DNA of 64,000 nt from Myroides odoratus (GCF_001549985.1 NZ_LROZ01000012.1:50584-114583), one strand, 5' to 3'; positions 1 to 8,751 are shown, counted from the stretch's first letter. Notes: generated by a model not told the origin, from the sequence alone. A program made the numbers and translations.

Positions 1-232
1 CAAAGGGAAAATACTTGGCTAAAGGCCATGTAACGGTCATATGCAATCCTGTTGTCAGTAAGATAAGCGATAGCGCAAATAGATTCATTGCCCATCCCTT
101 GGGGTTTACTTTGGTATTGTGAATCAAATTTTTACTTATAGTTGCTAAAGAAAGTAAAGCTGCTCCACTAGCTACAGCCATAACGGTATTGTAGGTAGGC
201 ATTTGCTGCCAATCAATAATTAATTTATCCAT
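1..232 (-). CDS. DUF981-like membrane protein, N-terminal part
   Basis: The first 77 codons of a minus-strand gene that runs off the left edge. It opens MDKLIIDWQQMPTYNTVMAV and shows two hydrophobic stretches, one near residues 15-30 and one near 50-65. The segment TGLHMTVTWPLAKYFPF resembles the DUF981 family of small multi-pass membrane proteins, whose members carry a TWPL motif at the same place. Function is unknown. The start is the only ATG in frame. Divergent from the purA-like gene, with 277 bp between them. Confidence 0.55.
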   Translation of the reverse strand, partial: MDKLIIDWQQMPTYNTVMAVASGAALLSLATISKNLIHNTKVNPKGWAMNLFALSLILLTTGLHMTVTWPLAKYFPF

Positions 233-437
233 AACTACTCTATTTTTAGAATATTACAATATACTAAAAATAAGCGAGATAACCCAAATTCCCATGCTCT
301 GTAAACAGCCGAATCCCTAGATAATCATGATAAAATGCTACGCACACCTTAGTATTATTTTTTACTATAGAAGAAGATCAATCCTACGCATTGAATATCC
401 GTTTTTAAATGAACTGATTTGCCGTAGCAACCCTTTT

Positions 438-451
438 TTGTCATATGACAA
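438..451. promoter_or_regulatory. perfect palindrome upstream of purA-like/crp pair
   Basis: A perfect 14-bp palindrome, TTGTCATATGACAA, lies 58 bp before the purA-like start. The half-site TTGTC resembles Crp/Fnr-family half-sites (TTGnn). A Crp-like regulator is the second gene of the same unit, so autoregulation is a reasonable inference. Confidence 0.4.
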
Positions 452-509
452 TTGCCTTTGAAAGGAGGCGGTCTACTTTTGTTGTTTAATTCTTTAACGT
501 TTGAACAAC

Positions 510-1793
510 ATGAGTATGGATATTTTAGTAGGACTCCAATGGGGAGATGAAGGAAAAGGCAAGTTTATCGATCACATTTGCAATCAATACGACATCATAG
601 CTCGCTTTAATGGGGGAGCGAATGCGGGGCACAGTATTTACTACAACGAACAAAAAGTGACGTTGAAATTGCTTCCATCGGGTGTGTTTTATCCCAATAC
701 GATGAATGTAATTGGCACTGGAGTAGTGGTCAATCCAATCCAATTGAAACAAGAAGTTGAGCAGTTGATGGCATTGGATGCTACATTAGCTTTACCACAA
801 CGCTTGTTGCTTTCTGCTAAAGCCCATTTGGTACTACCTACTTATGCTTATTTTGATCAGTTTTATGAATCGCATCCAGATTATCGAACGATTGGTACAA
901 CAAAGAATGGAATTGCTCCTGCGTATGCTGCGAAAATACTCCGCCAAAATTTGCGTGTGGGTGATGTTTATAGCACGCGATTTTCAAGTGAATTACAGGC
1001 GATACTTCAACGACAATACCGAGAATTGGAACAGTTGCAGTGCGATTTACCTCCTTTAAATGAAATGGAAGCGGCCTTTTTAGATGGAGTTGCATTTTTG
1101 AAAACGCTACTTGTTACGGATACAGAACTATACGTCAATCAAGCGTTACATGAAGGAAAAAAAGTATTAGCCGAAGGAGCCCAGGCTACTATGCTGGATA
1201 TTGATCATGGTACATATCCGTATGTGACCTCTTCGAGTACAGTTGCTGGAGGTGCTTGTACTGGATTGGGTGTGTCTCCTAAGAAGGTAGGTGCAATTTT
1301 TGGGGTAACGAAAGCGTATACAACTCGTGTAGGGGAAGGGATTTTTCCGACAGAACTAGCAGGAGCAGAAGCAGAACAGCTCCGTCTGAAAGGGGGGGAG
1401 TTTGGCTCTAATACCAAACGACCAAGACGAGTAGGGTGGTTGGATTTACCTGCCTTAAAGTATGCTTGTATGGTGAATGGTGTTACTCAACTTATTGTAA
1501 CAAAAGGGGATATCCTCAGTGATAGGGAAGAAGTTCCTATTTGTACACATTATGAAGTGGAAGGAAAAAGACAGGCTTATTTTAGTGCAAATCAAGAAGA
1601 AAAAACAAGTCAAGCTGTGTACCAATTATTCCAAGGTTGGACAGGTGATTTCACTCAAATTAAAGCGGAAAGTCAAGTGCCTTCGGCGTATCGAGCGTAT
1701 CTTAATTTTATTGCTCAAGCTGTAGGTGTACCCGTAACCTATCTTTCAACAGGGCCAAAAAGAGAAGAAATTATCGAGTTGAAAGCAAACTAA
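510..1793 (+). CDS. purA: adenylosuccinate synthetase, divergent PurA
   Basis: Joins IMP and aspartate using GTP to make adenylosuccinate in AMP synthesis (family knowledge). The N-terminus carries the P-loop-like GDEGKGK with the catalytic Asp, then NAGH with the catalytic His, then EGAQATMLDIDHGTYPYVTS and RPRRVGWLDLPALKYA, so all the main PurA landmarks are present. Several positions differ from the usual flavobacterial enzyme, for example FNGGANAGHS where FQGGPNAGHT is common. This suggests a paralogue, but a second copy cannot be tested here. The ATG at 510 gives the family's usual N-terminus (MSMDILVGLQWGDEGKGK); a TTG at 501 would add three residues. A Crp-like gene follows after 43 bp, probably in one operon. 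Confidence 0.88.
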   Translation: MSMDILVGLQWGDEGKGKFIDHICNQYDIIARFNGGANAGHSIYYNEQKVTLKLLPSGVFYPNTMNVIGTGVVVNPIQLKQEVEQLMALDATLALPQRLLLSAKAHLVLPTYAYFDQFYESHPDYRTIGTTKNGIAPAYAAKILRQNLRVGDVYSTRFSSELQAILQRQYRELEQLQCDLPPLNEMEAAFLDGVAFLKTLLVTDTELYVNQALHEGKKVLAEGAQATMLDIDHGTYPYVTSSSTVAGGACTGLGVSPKKVGAIFGVTKAYTTRVGEGIFPTELAGAEAEQLRLKGGEFGSNTKRPRRVGWLDLPALKYACMVNGVTQLIVTKGDILSDREEVPICTHYEVEGKRQAYFSANQEEKTSQAVYQLFQGWTGDFTQIKAESQVPSAYRAYLNFIAQAVGVPVTYLSTGPKREEIIELKAN

Positions 1794-1836
1794 AAAGAGG
1801 ATTCATTAACTTTATAGCAACGGGAAATATACACCT

Positions 1837-2403
1837 ATGGAAGAGCTACTACTCTATATCGAGAAATTTGCTACACTTACAGCAGCGGAACGCGAACGGA
1901 TACAAGCTGTATTCACGTTTAAATGCGTGGCGAAAGGAGAGTATTTTGTAGAAAGTGGTAAGAATAGCCATGCGATTGCCTTTGTAGAATCAGGGGTATT
2001 CCGTTCGTTATACTACAATAAAAAAGGGGACGATTTTACGCGTTATTTCATTTATGAAGGGCGTTTTGTGGGAGATTTGCACAATTTCTTTATTCAGGCG
2101 CCCGCCAATGATTATGTTGAAGCGTTAACGGATGCTTGTGTTTGGAGTATTGATTATGCGGATTTTTGCCAGCTAGAAAAGGAAATCTCGGTTTGGCCTT
2201 TATTGATGGCCAAGCTACATGCCTTTGCAACCGAGAGTAAATTAAAGACAGCCAATATGATGTTGAATTTAGAAGCAAAAGAACGCTATTTGCTTTTTTT
2301 AGCTCATTATCCGGGTTTGGTCAATCGAGTGCCTCTGAGTATGTTAGCTTCCTATTTGGGAATCACATCTTCCTCGTTAAGTCGAATTAGACGCAGTGTT
2401 TAG
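1837..2403 (+). CDS. Crp/Fnr-family transcription regulator
   Basis: 188 residues. The N-terminal two-thirds looks like a cyclic-nucleotide-binding-type beta-roll (CVAKGEYFVESGKNSHAIAF, then DYVEALTDACVWSIDYADF). The C-terminus holds a short winged helix with the recognition segment LASYLGITSSSLSRIRR. This is the compact Crp-like type common in Bacteroidota, whose ligand is usually unknown. The protein ends two residues after the recognition helix, slightly short for the family. It lies 43 bp after the purA-like gene on the same strand and converges with the AraC gene, 16 bp from its stop. The palindrome at 438-451 is a candidate target. Confidence 0.85.
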   Translation: MEELLLYIEKFATLTAAERERIQAVFTFKCVAKGEYFVESGKNSHAIAFVESGVFRSLYYNKKGDDFTRYFIYEGRFVGDLHNFFIQAPANDYVEALTDACVWSIDYADFCQLEKEISVWPLLMAKLHAFATESKLKTANMMLNLEAKERYLLFLAHYPGLVNRVPLSMLASYLGITSSSLSRIRRSV

Positions 2404-2419
2404 CTCGATTTACGGGCAG

Positions 2420-3310
2420 TTAAATGAGTCGGTAATCCCGTTGTATTCTATATTTTTCTGGTGAAATTCCAGTATTTCTTTTAAAATAACGACAAAATAA
2501 ACTGGTATCGGTAAAATGCAGCTCGTGACTAATTTCTTTGATGGAGAGATTGGTTGTGTTTAATAAGGTTTTCGCCTGGATCATGACAAAAAAAGTAACC
2601 CATTCCAAAATGGATTTACCTGTTTCTGCTTTGAGTAATGTGGTTAGATATTGAGGAGTGAGATGCAGTTGTTCTGCATAAAATTTAGCACTTCGATGTA
2701 AGGTAGCTTGCTGAAATACCAGCTGATAAAACTCGTGTATAATTGCAGAGGATCGACTGATTGGTTTGGGATTGGATTGATTCATTGGGGCGTACGCTTC
2801 CAGCACAAAGGAAATAAGAGCAAGCGTAAGATAATGCAGGGTTTCGGTTGTTTTTGAAACATTATTTTTTACATATACACTTTGCAACAAATGAAGCAAC
2901 TCTGTAAAAACAGAGGTGTCTTCATCATTTAATTGAATTAAGGGATGATTGCGTAGGGTATTGTTGTGAATCAACTGGAGGAGCATTGGAAAATTACTTA
3001 GAAAATCCAAAGAAAGTCCAATCGTTGTCATGGTTGAATCTGTACTTGCAGCTAAGGGTTCAATAATCACATGAGGTAAAATAATGGCAATATCTCCTTT
3101 GTTGATGCGATAAGACGCTGTTTGAATGCGAATGTCCATATGACCTTGTGTCATAAAACTCAAAATAAGACCATCAAATTGTTGGCGATAATCTACGTCC
3201 TCATCCATCACTTGATAGACCTGATTCACGATGATCATCCCTTGCACGTGTTGCGGGTGATTCGCTTCATATAGTTGGTATAAATCATCGAGAGTAAAGG
3301 CAAGAGACAT
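2420..3310 (-). CDS. AraC-family transcription regulator
   Basis: 296 residues. The N-terminal half is cupin-like, with the segment IRIQTASYRINKGDIAIILP. The C-terminal double helix-turn-helix spans about residues 195-290, with the hallmark LSIKEISHELHFTDTSLFCRYFKRNTGISPEKYR. A single-domain sensor of this type normally binds a small ligand in the cupin and activates nearby genes. No target is obvious: the gene stands alone between a convergent Crp-like gene and a 424-bp gap. Confidence 0.88.
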   Translation of the reverse strand: MSLAFTLDDLYQLYEANHPQHVQGMIIVNQVYQVMDEDVDYRQQFDGLILSFMTQGHMDIRIQTASYRINKGDIAIILPHVIIEPLAASTDSTMTTIGLSLDFLSNFPMLLQLIHNNTLRNHPLIQLNDEDTSVFTELLHLLQSVYVKNNVSKTTETLHYLTLALISFVLEAYAPMNQSNPKPISRSSAIIHEFYQLVFQQATLHRSAKFYAEQLHLTPQYLTTLLKAETGKSILEWVTFFVMIQAKTLLNTTNLSIKEISHELHFTDTSLFCRYFKRNTGISPEKYRIQRDYRLI

Positions 3311-3734
3311 AACAGCTGTATCGTTTAAGGATTAGGGCGTGCAATATATTACAAAATGAATGAATTGTTCAAAAAATGGAAAATGAAAATGACGAAACTA
3401 CTTGTAATTTTGTTGAACTGAATAAAGCGATGGATGAGTGATCCACATTCGTTTTTAATCAGAATGAGAATCGGAAACAAATTATTGTAAATAAAAACAC
3501 TTTTCAAGTTTTTCCTGGGGACTAATTTAGAAGTCAAGCTGAAAAAGAGTATGTAAAACATACTCTTTTTTTTTTTAGAAACTGGGGATGGGAATTGAGT
3601 CGTGTTGAACGCTCTTTTACTTTTCTAGTGTTTTTGTGGCAAAATGAGCTTTTGAGAAAATAAAAATGAACCGCAGGGTAAGATAAACCCTTTACTTTTT
3701 CGTATATTTAGACGTACAAAAAAAGTGAGGAAGC
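3311..3734. other. intergenic region between two AraC genes
   Basis: No supported gene. A plus-strand reading from 3356 gives only 21 residues (MNELFKKWKMKMTKLLVILLN) before a stop, and the frame continues with protein-like composition, so it may be a decayed gene. A strong hairpin with a T-run follows at 3541-3576. The last 100 bp would hold the promoter of the next AraC gene. Confidence 0.4.
3541..3576 (+). terminator. hairpin with T-run
   Basis: The stem GAGTATGT / ACATACTC, extended by five A:T pairs, has a 3-nt loop and is followed by 11 T. There is no intact plus-strand gene just upstream, so it may mark a decayed or small transcript in 3350-3540. Confidence 0.7.
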
Positions 3735-4562
3735 ATGCAGCAGAATACCCTAAAAACATTAAACTATGCCGGAATCTTTCTCTCCTGTTATACCGATTAT
3801 AGCGAGAAATGCATTCATGCAACGCCCGAACATGTTTTGGTCTATGTGTATTCAGGAGAGCAGATTATTGAAGATAGAAACAAAAAAACGCGAGTAAAGG
3901 CGGGTCAATGTGTGTTTATCCGACGCAATCATCAGTTAGTTATGCATAAAAACAGCGCTAGAAATGAGCATTATAAAGGAATCTCTTTAACCTTTAATCG
4001 CCATGTCTTACGCGAGTTTTACAGTACATTGGATAAAACGCAATTGCCTAAAAAAGTATCGGTTTCAGATAAAAATGTCTTTGCTATTGAGCAACGCCCG
4101 GATATTACCAGTTTATTTGAATCGCTCACGCCTTATTTTGATCAAAATATACAACCCAGTAAGGAAGTGATCCACCTGAAGTTATTAGAGGGAATTTATG
4201 CACTACTCAATAATGCAACGGTATTTTATCCGCTGCTTTTTGATTTTACAGAACCGTGGAAAATAGATATTCTCGATTTCTTACAGGAACATTATAAGGA
4301 TGATTTGACCATTGAGCAAATGGCAACTTATACGGGACGAAGTTTAGCAACCTTTAAAAGGGATTTTAAAAAGGTAAGTACGCTTACTCCCCAGAAATGG
4401 ATCATTAAAAAGCGTTTGGAAACGGCCTATATCAAGCTCAAAGAAGAACGAGCCAAAGTGCAGGATGTCTATTGGGAAGTAGGGTTTAAGAATCCCTCCC
4501 ATTTTTCTACCGCTTTCAAAAAACAATATGGAATTCCTCCTTCTGAAATTGGAGTGAATTGA
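3735..4562 (+). CDS. AraC-family transcription regulator
   Basis: 275 residues. The N-terminal sensor region (about 1-165) contains HVLVYVYSGEQIIEDRNKK, typical of ExsA-like AraC proteins. The C-terminal DNA-binding part runs from about 175, with DLTIEQMATYTGRSLATFKRDFKK and VYWEVGFKNPSHFSTAFKKQYG. It lies 106 bp upstream of a zinc alcohol dehydrogenase on the same strand. In Bacteroidota this AraC type is often next to the oxidoreductase it controls, which is the likely relation here (inference). Confidence 0.88.
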   Translation: MQQNTLKTLNYAGIFLSCYTDYSEKCIHATPEHVLVYVYSGEQIIEDRNKKTRVKAGQCVFIRRNHQLVMHKNSARNEHYKGISLTFNRHVLREFYSTLDKTQLPKKVSVSDKNVFAIEQRPDITSLFESLTPYFDQNIQPSKEVIHLKLLEGIYALLNNATVFYPLLFDFTEPWKIDILDFLQEHYKDDLTIEQMATYTGRSLATFKRDFKKVSTLTPQKWIIKKRLETAYIKLKEERAKVQDVYWEVGFKNPSHFSTAFKKQYGIPPSEIGVN

Positions 4563-4668
4563 GCCGTAGGGCAATGAAATTTGAACCGTAGAGCAACGGA
4601 AGTATGCAACGTAGATGGTACTTTTACCTCAAAATAAAACCAATAAAATCGAATTAAAAAAAGTGAAA

Positions 4669-5724
4669 ATGGAAACAAAAAATGTAAAAGCATATGGAAC
4701 GGAAGCGCCAGATGCGGCTTTAAAACAAATGGAGATTAATCGTAGAGCTGTGACAGAAAAAGATGTAGCGATCGATATTTTATACTGTGGTGTATGTCAT
4801 TCGGATTTGCATACGGCTCGCAATGAGTGGGGGGGAACCCAATATCCGAATGTACCTGGACACGAAATCGTGGGACGTGTAACGCAAGTTGGAAGTGGGG
4901 TAACCAAATTTAAAGTTGGGGATTTAGTGGGAGTAGGTTGTATGGTTGATAGTTGTCGTACGTGTGAGAGCTGTAAAGAAGGATTGGAACAATATTGTGA
5001 AAATGGAAACATTGGAACCTATAACAGCCCTGATGTACACTTGAATCAACAAACGTTTGGAGGATATTCTGAAGCAGTAGTAGTGGATGAAGACTTTGTT
5101 TTACGCGTGCCTGAAAATTTAGATTTAGCGGCAGCTGCTCCTTTACTTTGTGCTGGAATTACCACTTTTTCGCCTTTGCGTCATGCTAATGTAGGACCAG
5201 GACAACGTGTAGGAATTGTTGGGATTGGTGGTTTAGGTCATATGGCAGTAAAAATTGCCAAAGCAATGGGGGCTGAAGTTGTTGTGATTACAACTTCGCT
5301 TTCTAAAGTAGAGGATGCAAAACGCCTTGGTGCAGATGATGTTATCTTATCTACCGATCAAGAGCAAATGAAAGCCAATGCTCATACGTTGCACTTTATC
5401 TTGGATTGTGTTTCTGCTCAACATGATATCAATGCGTATATTAACTTGTTAAAACGCGATGGAAAATTGACGTTGGTAGGTGCACCAGAACATCCACTTC
5501 CTGTATCTGCATTCAGCTTGATTCTCAACCGAATTAGTTTCTCTGGGTCTTTGATCGGTGGAATTGCGCAAACGCAAGAGATGTTAGATTTTTGTGGTAA
5601 ACACAACATCACGTCAGATATTGAAATGATTCAAATGCAAGACATCAACCAAGCGTATGAACGCTTGCTGAAAGGAGATGTGAAATATCGATTTGTAATT
5701 GATATGGCTTCTTTAAAAAATTAA
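4669..5724 (+). CDS. zinc-dependent NAD(P) alcohol dehydrogenase
   Basis: A medium-chain dehydrogenase of the YahK/cinnamyl-alcohol-dehydrogenase group that reduces aldehydes in the cytosol. From the chosen start it has 351 residues, the normal family length. Catalytic zinc ligands are seen in GVCHSD (Cys43) and GHE (His65, Glu66). The structural zinc cysteines are C96, C99, C102 and C110. The Rossmann motif GIGGLGHMAVKIAKAMGAE follows. An upstream TTG/ATG extension from 4615 is possible, but METKNVKAYG at 4669 matches the family start. It follows an AraC regulator and ends in a strong terminator. Confidence 0.9.
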   Translation: METKNVKAYGTEAPDAALKQMEINRRAVTEKDVAIDILYCGVCHSDLHTARNEWGGTQYPNVPGHEIVGRVTQVGSGVTKFKVGDLVGVGCMVDSCRTCESCKEGLEQYCENGNIGTYNSPDVHLNQQTFGGYSEAVVVDEDFVLRVPENLDLAAAAPLLCAGITTFSPLRHANVGPGQRVGIVGIGGLGHMAVKIAKAMGAEVVVITTSLSKVEDAKRLGADDVILSTDQEQMKANAHTLHFILDCVSAQHDINAYINLLKRDGKLTLVGAPEHPLPVSAFSLILNRISFSGSLIGGIAQTQEMLDFCGKHNITSDIEMIQMQDINQAYERLLKGDVKYRFVIDMASLKN

Positions 5725-5734
5725 ATAAAAACAG

Positions 5735-5763
5735 AAAGACCTCCAAAAGGAGGTCTTTTTTTT
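5735..5763 (+). terminator. rho-independent terminator of the alcohol dehydrogenase
   Basis: The perfect 10-bp stem AAAGACCTCC / GGAGGTCTTT has an AAAA loop and is followed by a T-run. It starts 11 bp after the stop codon. Confidence 0.9.
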
Positions 5764-5875
5764 ATGGATTAGGTATTTGATATTCAGGAAGTAGTAGAGG
5801 TTGGTTCGCTTGTTTAAAACAAAATAAATATTTTATCTATACTATGTTGTGATTTTTTACTTTCTTTGTATCGTA

Positions 5876-5887
5876 AATTCTCGATAT
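5876..5887. promoter_or_regulatory. shared motif AATTCTCGATAT, copy 1
   Basis: The 12-bp AATTCTCGATAT lies 6 bp before the ArsR-type gene and is repeated exactly at 6251-6262 before the luciferase-like gene. It follows a TTTG-ending -7-like box (CTTTCTTTG near 5861-5869), so it would overlap the transcript start. A candidate operator of the ArsR-type regulator. Confidence 0.45.
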
Positions 5888-5893
5888 ATAGAA

Positions 5894-6193
5894 ATGACCG
5901 AACTCTTTAAAGCTTTATCGAATGAACATCGCGTTCAAATATTGAAATGGCTCAAATCACCTCATGATTTTTTTGAATTAGAAGACATCGAACCTGAAGT
6001 GCATGAATTTGGGGTGTGTATGAGTGTCATACAAAAGAAAGTGGGACTCTCTCAATCTACGACATCCGCCTACTTAACTTCTCTAGTTACTATCGGATTG
6101 CTAGTATCGGTCCGTAATGGTCAATGGACGTATTACAAGCGCAATGAAGAGAAGATAACCGAATTGGCGCATTATATTCAACATACGTTGTAA
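5894..6193 (+). CDS. ArsR-family winged-helix regulator
   Basis: 99 residues from the ATG at 5894. It begins MTELFKALSNEHRVQILKWL, the standard ArsR opening, and has the helix-turn-helix segment VGLSQSTTSAYLTSLVTIGLLV and the wing RNGQWTYYKRNE. A longer reading from 5849 adds a non-family leader. No metal-binding CxC motif is apparent, so it may sense something other than a soft metal. It lies 85 bp upstream of a luciferase-like oxidoreductase and shares a 12-bp motif with that gene's leader. The pair resembles Bacteroidota ArsR/LLM units. Confidence 0.88.
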   Translation: MTELFKALSNEHRVQILKWLKSPHDFFELEDIEPEVHEFGVCMSVIQKKVGLSQSTTSAYLTSLVTIGLLVSVRNGQWTYYKRNEEKITELAHYIQHTL

Positions 6194-6250
6194 GGCATTT
6201 GCTGGATTGTGTAATCCAACGGTTCTATTAGTTTGTTCTATAATATCTAT

Positions 6251-6262
6251 AATTCTCGATAT
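6251..6262. promoter_or_regulatory. shared motif AATTCTCGATAT, copy 2
   Basis: An exact second copy of the 12-bp motif, 16 bp before the luciferase-like gene. It sits within a run of TATCTATA-type half-repeats (6243-6278) and after a TTAGTTTG box. Confidence 0.45.
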
Positions 6263-6278
6263 CTAAATATCTATAAAT

Positions 6279-7253
6279 ATGAATGCTTCTTTTACTACAC
6301 ATTCGGTTTTTAATCGGGTGTTTTGCCCAGGGAAATTGACCTTGGGTATTTTCTTACCGTTACGGGTTTATGAATCCGCTACGGAGCCTTTGCATCAACA
6401 TCTGAAGTATATCCAACAAATTGACCGCAGCGGGTTTGACGCCCTGTGGGTAAGGGATATCCCCGTTTATGACCCGAATTTCAGGGATGTAGGGCAGGTA
6501 TACGATGCATTGACCTATTTGGCTTATATCGCAGGGCAAACGGAGCAGGTAGCTTTAGGGACCGCGAGTATTGTGTTGCCTTTACAGCATCCTATTGCTT
6601 TGGCAAAGGCAACCGCTTCTATTGATCAATTGGCCAATGGTCGCTTGCTTTTGGGAGTAGGATCAGGTGATCGTTATGCTGAGTTTCCAGCTTTTGGAAA
6701 GTCTTTTGAGGGAAGAGGTGAATTGTTTCGCGAGGTTTTCCAAGACCTACAGACGTTACATCGCGTCGATACGCCTAAAATGAATTCAAGTTTAACGAAA
6801 ATGCAGGATTTAAACGTAGTGCCTAAACCCTTACATCAAGGCGTTCCGATGCTAGTCACAGGGGCGAGTCAACAATCTTTAGATTGGATTGCCACACATG
6901 CCGATGGGTGGATCACATACCCTGGACCCACAACCACGAAGGAGGATACGCTGGGGTTAAAACAAAAAATAGCGGCATTTAGAAACCTAGTACCTCAGGG
7001 GATATTCAAACCGCATATGACCAATGAATGGATTGAATTGGATGAAGACCCACATTTTCCACGAACTCCGTTAAGAGGGGGATTTGTCTTGAAAACAGGG
7101 CGTTATGGCTTGCTAGACTTACTGCATCAATGGGAGGAAATTGGAGTGAATCACGCGGCTTTAGGAATACAGTTTGGCAAACGTGATATCGGTGAAACAC
7201 TGGAGGAATTAGCTCAAGAAGTATTGCCTTATTTTAAAGGGGAGCATGTTTAG
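6279..7253 (+). CDS. luciferase-like flavin oxidoreductase (BA3436 type)
   Basis: 324 residues of the bacterial-luciferase-like superfamily. These are FMN or F420 monooxygenases or reductases with a TIM-barrel fold. Supporting motifs are GFDALWVRDIPVYDPNFRDVGQVYDALTYLA split across the first barrel strands, VALGTASIVLPLQHPIALAKA, and RLLLGVGSGDRYAEFPAFG. This pattern fits the BA3436 subgroup, whose substrate is not established. It follows the ArsR-type gene and shares its 12-bp leader motif, so repression by that regulator is likely. Confidence 0.88.
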   Translation: MNASFTTHSVFNRVFCPGKLTLGIFLPLRVYESATEPLHQHLKYIQQIDRSGFDALWVRDIPVYDPNFRDVGQVYDALTYLAYIAGQTEQVALGTASIVLPLQHPIALAKATASIDQLANGRLLLGVGSGDRYAEFPAFGKSFEGRGELFREVFQDLQTLHRVDTPKMNSSLTKMQDLNVVPKPLHQGVPMLVTGASQQSLDWIATHADGWITYPGPTTTKEDTLGLKQKIAAFRNLVPQGIFKPHMTNEWIELDEDPHFPRTPLRGGFVLKTGRYGLLDLLHQWEEIGVNHAALGIQFGKRDIGETLEELAQEVLPYFKGEHV

Positions 7254-7294
7254 TTGATGTAGCACTAAATAAATATTGTTGTAAGATGTAAAAA

Positions 7295-7326
7295 TAGAAC
7301 CTTTATGATTCGTCATAAAGGCTCTA
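7295..7326. terminator. hairpin between convergent genes
   Basis: The stem TAGAACCTTTATGA / TCATAAAGGCTCTA (one mismatch) has a TTCG loop. A T-rich stretch follows on the plus strand. It serves the oxidoreductase gene and perhaps the convergent GNAT. Confidence 0.75.
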
Positions 7327-7398
7327 TTATTTATCTTTTTTGAATCAAATTTAGATGTGATACATTAGATTCTCTTCATATTATTTTGAAAGTTTGGA

Positions 7399-7890
7399 TT
7401 AAACTCCTTTTTCCAGCATTAATTTTTCTGTGGGTAATCCATCTTCAATACCAATAAAATAGCTTTTAAAGCCAAACTTTTCAAGCAGTTTTTTGGATGC
7501 TATATTTGCTGGGTCAATGATTCCAATAATAGATGTAGTTGGATAGGTGCGTGCTGCAAGGGCTAAGAGTTCCGAACAAATTTGGGTTCCATACCCCTTA
7601 CCCCAATAAGATTCCTTGAGGATATAACCAATTTCCAATTGTGTGCGATCGCGTTTGTTCCATTCCATTTTACCATCCCCTAAATACGCGCCTGTGGCAT
7701 TGTATATTTTAAAGTAACCCAACATCGGATCTTGTGCATTTACTTCGAGAATAGAAGCAAATTTTTCTTGCGCTTGTTCTTCGGTCAGTCCCTGTCCAGA
7801 AACATAACGCATAACAGCATCCTCTTTGACTAAAGAATAAAAGATAGTAAAATCATTTGGGGTGTACGGGATGAGTTGAAGTGGTTCCAT
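7399..7890 (-). CDS. GNAT-family N-acetyltransferase (RimJ/RimL type)
   Basis: 163 residues from the ATG at 7890 (MEPLQLIPYTPNDFTIFYSL). An upstream in-frame start at 7935 would add 15 residues unlike the family. The acetyl-CoA loop is seen as YWGKGYGTQICSELL, preceded by LEIGYILKE and followed by IDPANIASKKLLEKFGF, as in RimL-like GNATs that modify amines or protein N-termini. The substrate is unknown. Single gene, convergent with the luciferase-like gene. Confidence 0.87.
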   Translation of the reverse strand: MEPLQLIPYTPNDFTIFYSLVKEDAVMRYVSGQGLTEEQAQEKFASILEVNAQDPMLGYFKIYNATGAYLGDGKMEWNKRDRTQLEIGYILKESYWGKGYGTQICSELLALAARTYPTTSIIGIIDPANIASKKLLEKFGFKSYFIGIEDGLPTEKLMLEKGV

Positions 7891-8484
7891 AAGGTGAATT
7901 GAAAATTTTATCAAAGATAGGAATTTATTACGCAAGTAATCTGTTGAATGCCGCTGTAAATCGGATACTATGATTGTTTTTATGAGTACTAAAATCTTGA
8001 GAAGTCGTTCTTGATATATAGGTGGTACAACATATTAATACGAAAAATACTTTGTTTTTGTTTTATATTAAAATTAATGGGGATATTATATACATTTAGT
8101 GTATGATATCCCCATTTTTCTCTACATTATTAATCTTTTTGTGATTTATTTCTTTTAAACGTTATATTATTTACAAGGAGAAGCGAACGAAGAGTATCAC
8201 TTGCTTTACGTTAACTTTTAGCTTTATTTTTTTAGTTATTTTTTGTAAATAATCTCGATATAGTATGCTTTTTGCATTTATTTAAGTAAGAAAGCGATTT
8301 CTTTTTTTAAGAAAAACCGAAAGTACAGTATCGCGATACACTGTTCTATTTTAAACAGAAAATAAATACGAAATAACGAGTATATTCAACTAGAAAGAAA
8401 TTTTTTCTTGTCAGAGAAAAAGAAGTTATCACTAGAAAATAGGATGACTAAATAGATAGAGTAAAAATAGTAAAATCAAAAAAA
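7891..8484. other. intergenic region with orphan hairpin
   Basis: No gene supported. It contains a hairpin at 8076-8120 (AATGGGGATAT / ATATCCCCATT) with a T-tail. About 50 bp further on is TACAAGGAGAAGCGAACGAA. The same combination, a GGGGATATTAT hairpin followed by ACAAGGAGAAGTGAAGAA, recurs at 20591-20670, which suggests a dispersed element. The rest is AT-rich, and its 3' end should hold the promoter of the stress-peptide gene at 8485. Confidence 0.45.
8076..8120 (+). terminator. terminator-like hairpin without an upstream gene
   Basis: An 11-bp stem AATGGGGATAT / ATATCCCCATT, with a further ATAC / GTAT pairing inside, followed by TTTTT. No plus-strand gene precedes it for 800 bp. Confidence 0.5.
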
Positions 8485-8649
8485 ATGAGAGATATTTTTT
8501 GGATCATTGTTATTCTTCTACTGCTAGGATGGGGAGTTGGTTATTTTGCCTTTGGGGAAGTAATTGGAGAACTGATACATATTTTGTTGTTAGTTGCCTT
8601 AATTATGTTAGTTGTACGCCTTGTTCAAGGAACGAAAAGGAAAGTATAA
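8485..8649 (+). CDS. small membrane peptide, lmo0937/DUF5670 family
   Basis: 54 residues starting MRDIFWIIVILLLLGWGVGY. Two hydrophobic segments (about 4-22 and 29-46) are separated by FGEVIGELIH, and the tail is basic (QGTKRKV). This layout matches the DUF5670 (lmo0937-type) stress-associated membrane peptides, which usually have the motif GxxIHxLLVIALI. Found within a run of stress genes ahead of CsbD. Too short for usual ORF cutoffs, but the family match is clear. Confidence 0.78.
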   Translation: MRDIFWIIVILLLLGWGVGYFAFGEVIGELIHILLLVALIMLVVRLVQGTKRKV

Positions 8650-8751
8650 TAGACAAACTCATCCCAACGAATAGCATAAAACAAAAGGAAAAATAAATTG
8701 TAAAATGTTGCTTGATCAATTTTTATAAATCAATTTAAAAAAAGATAACCG

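Noticed and set aside
510..1793. PurZ-type (2-aminoadenine pathway) enzyme
   Set aside because: The catalytic Asp in GDEGKGK is retained, whereas PurZ enzymes replace it, and no phage genes are near.
3349..3561. 70-codon minus-strand frame
   Set aside because: It overlaps a strong terminator hairpin and begins inside it; the sequence is AT-driven.
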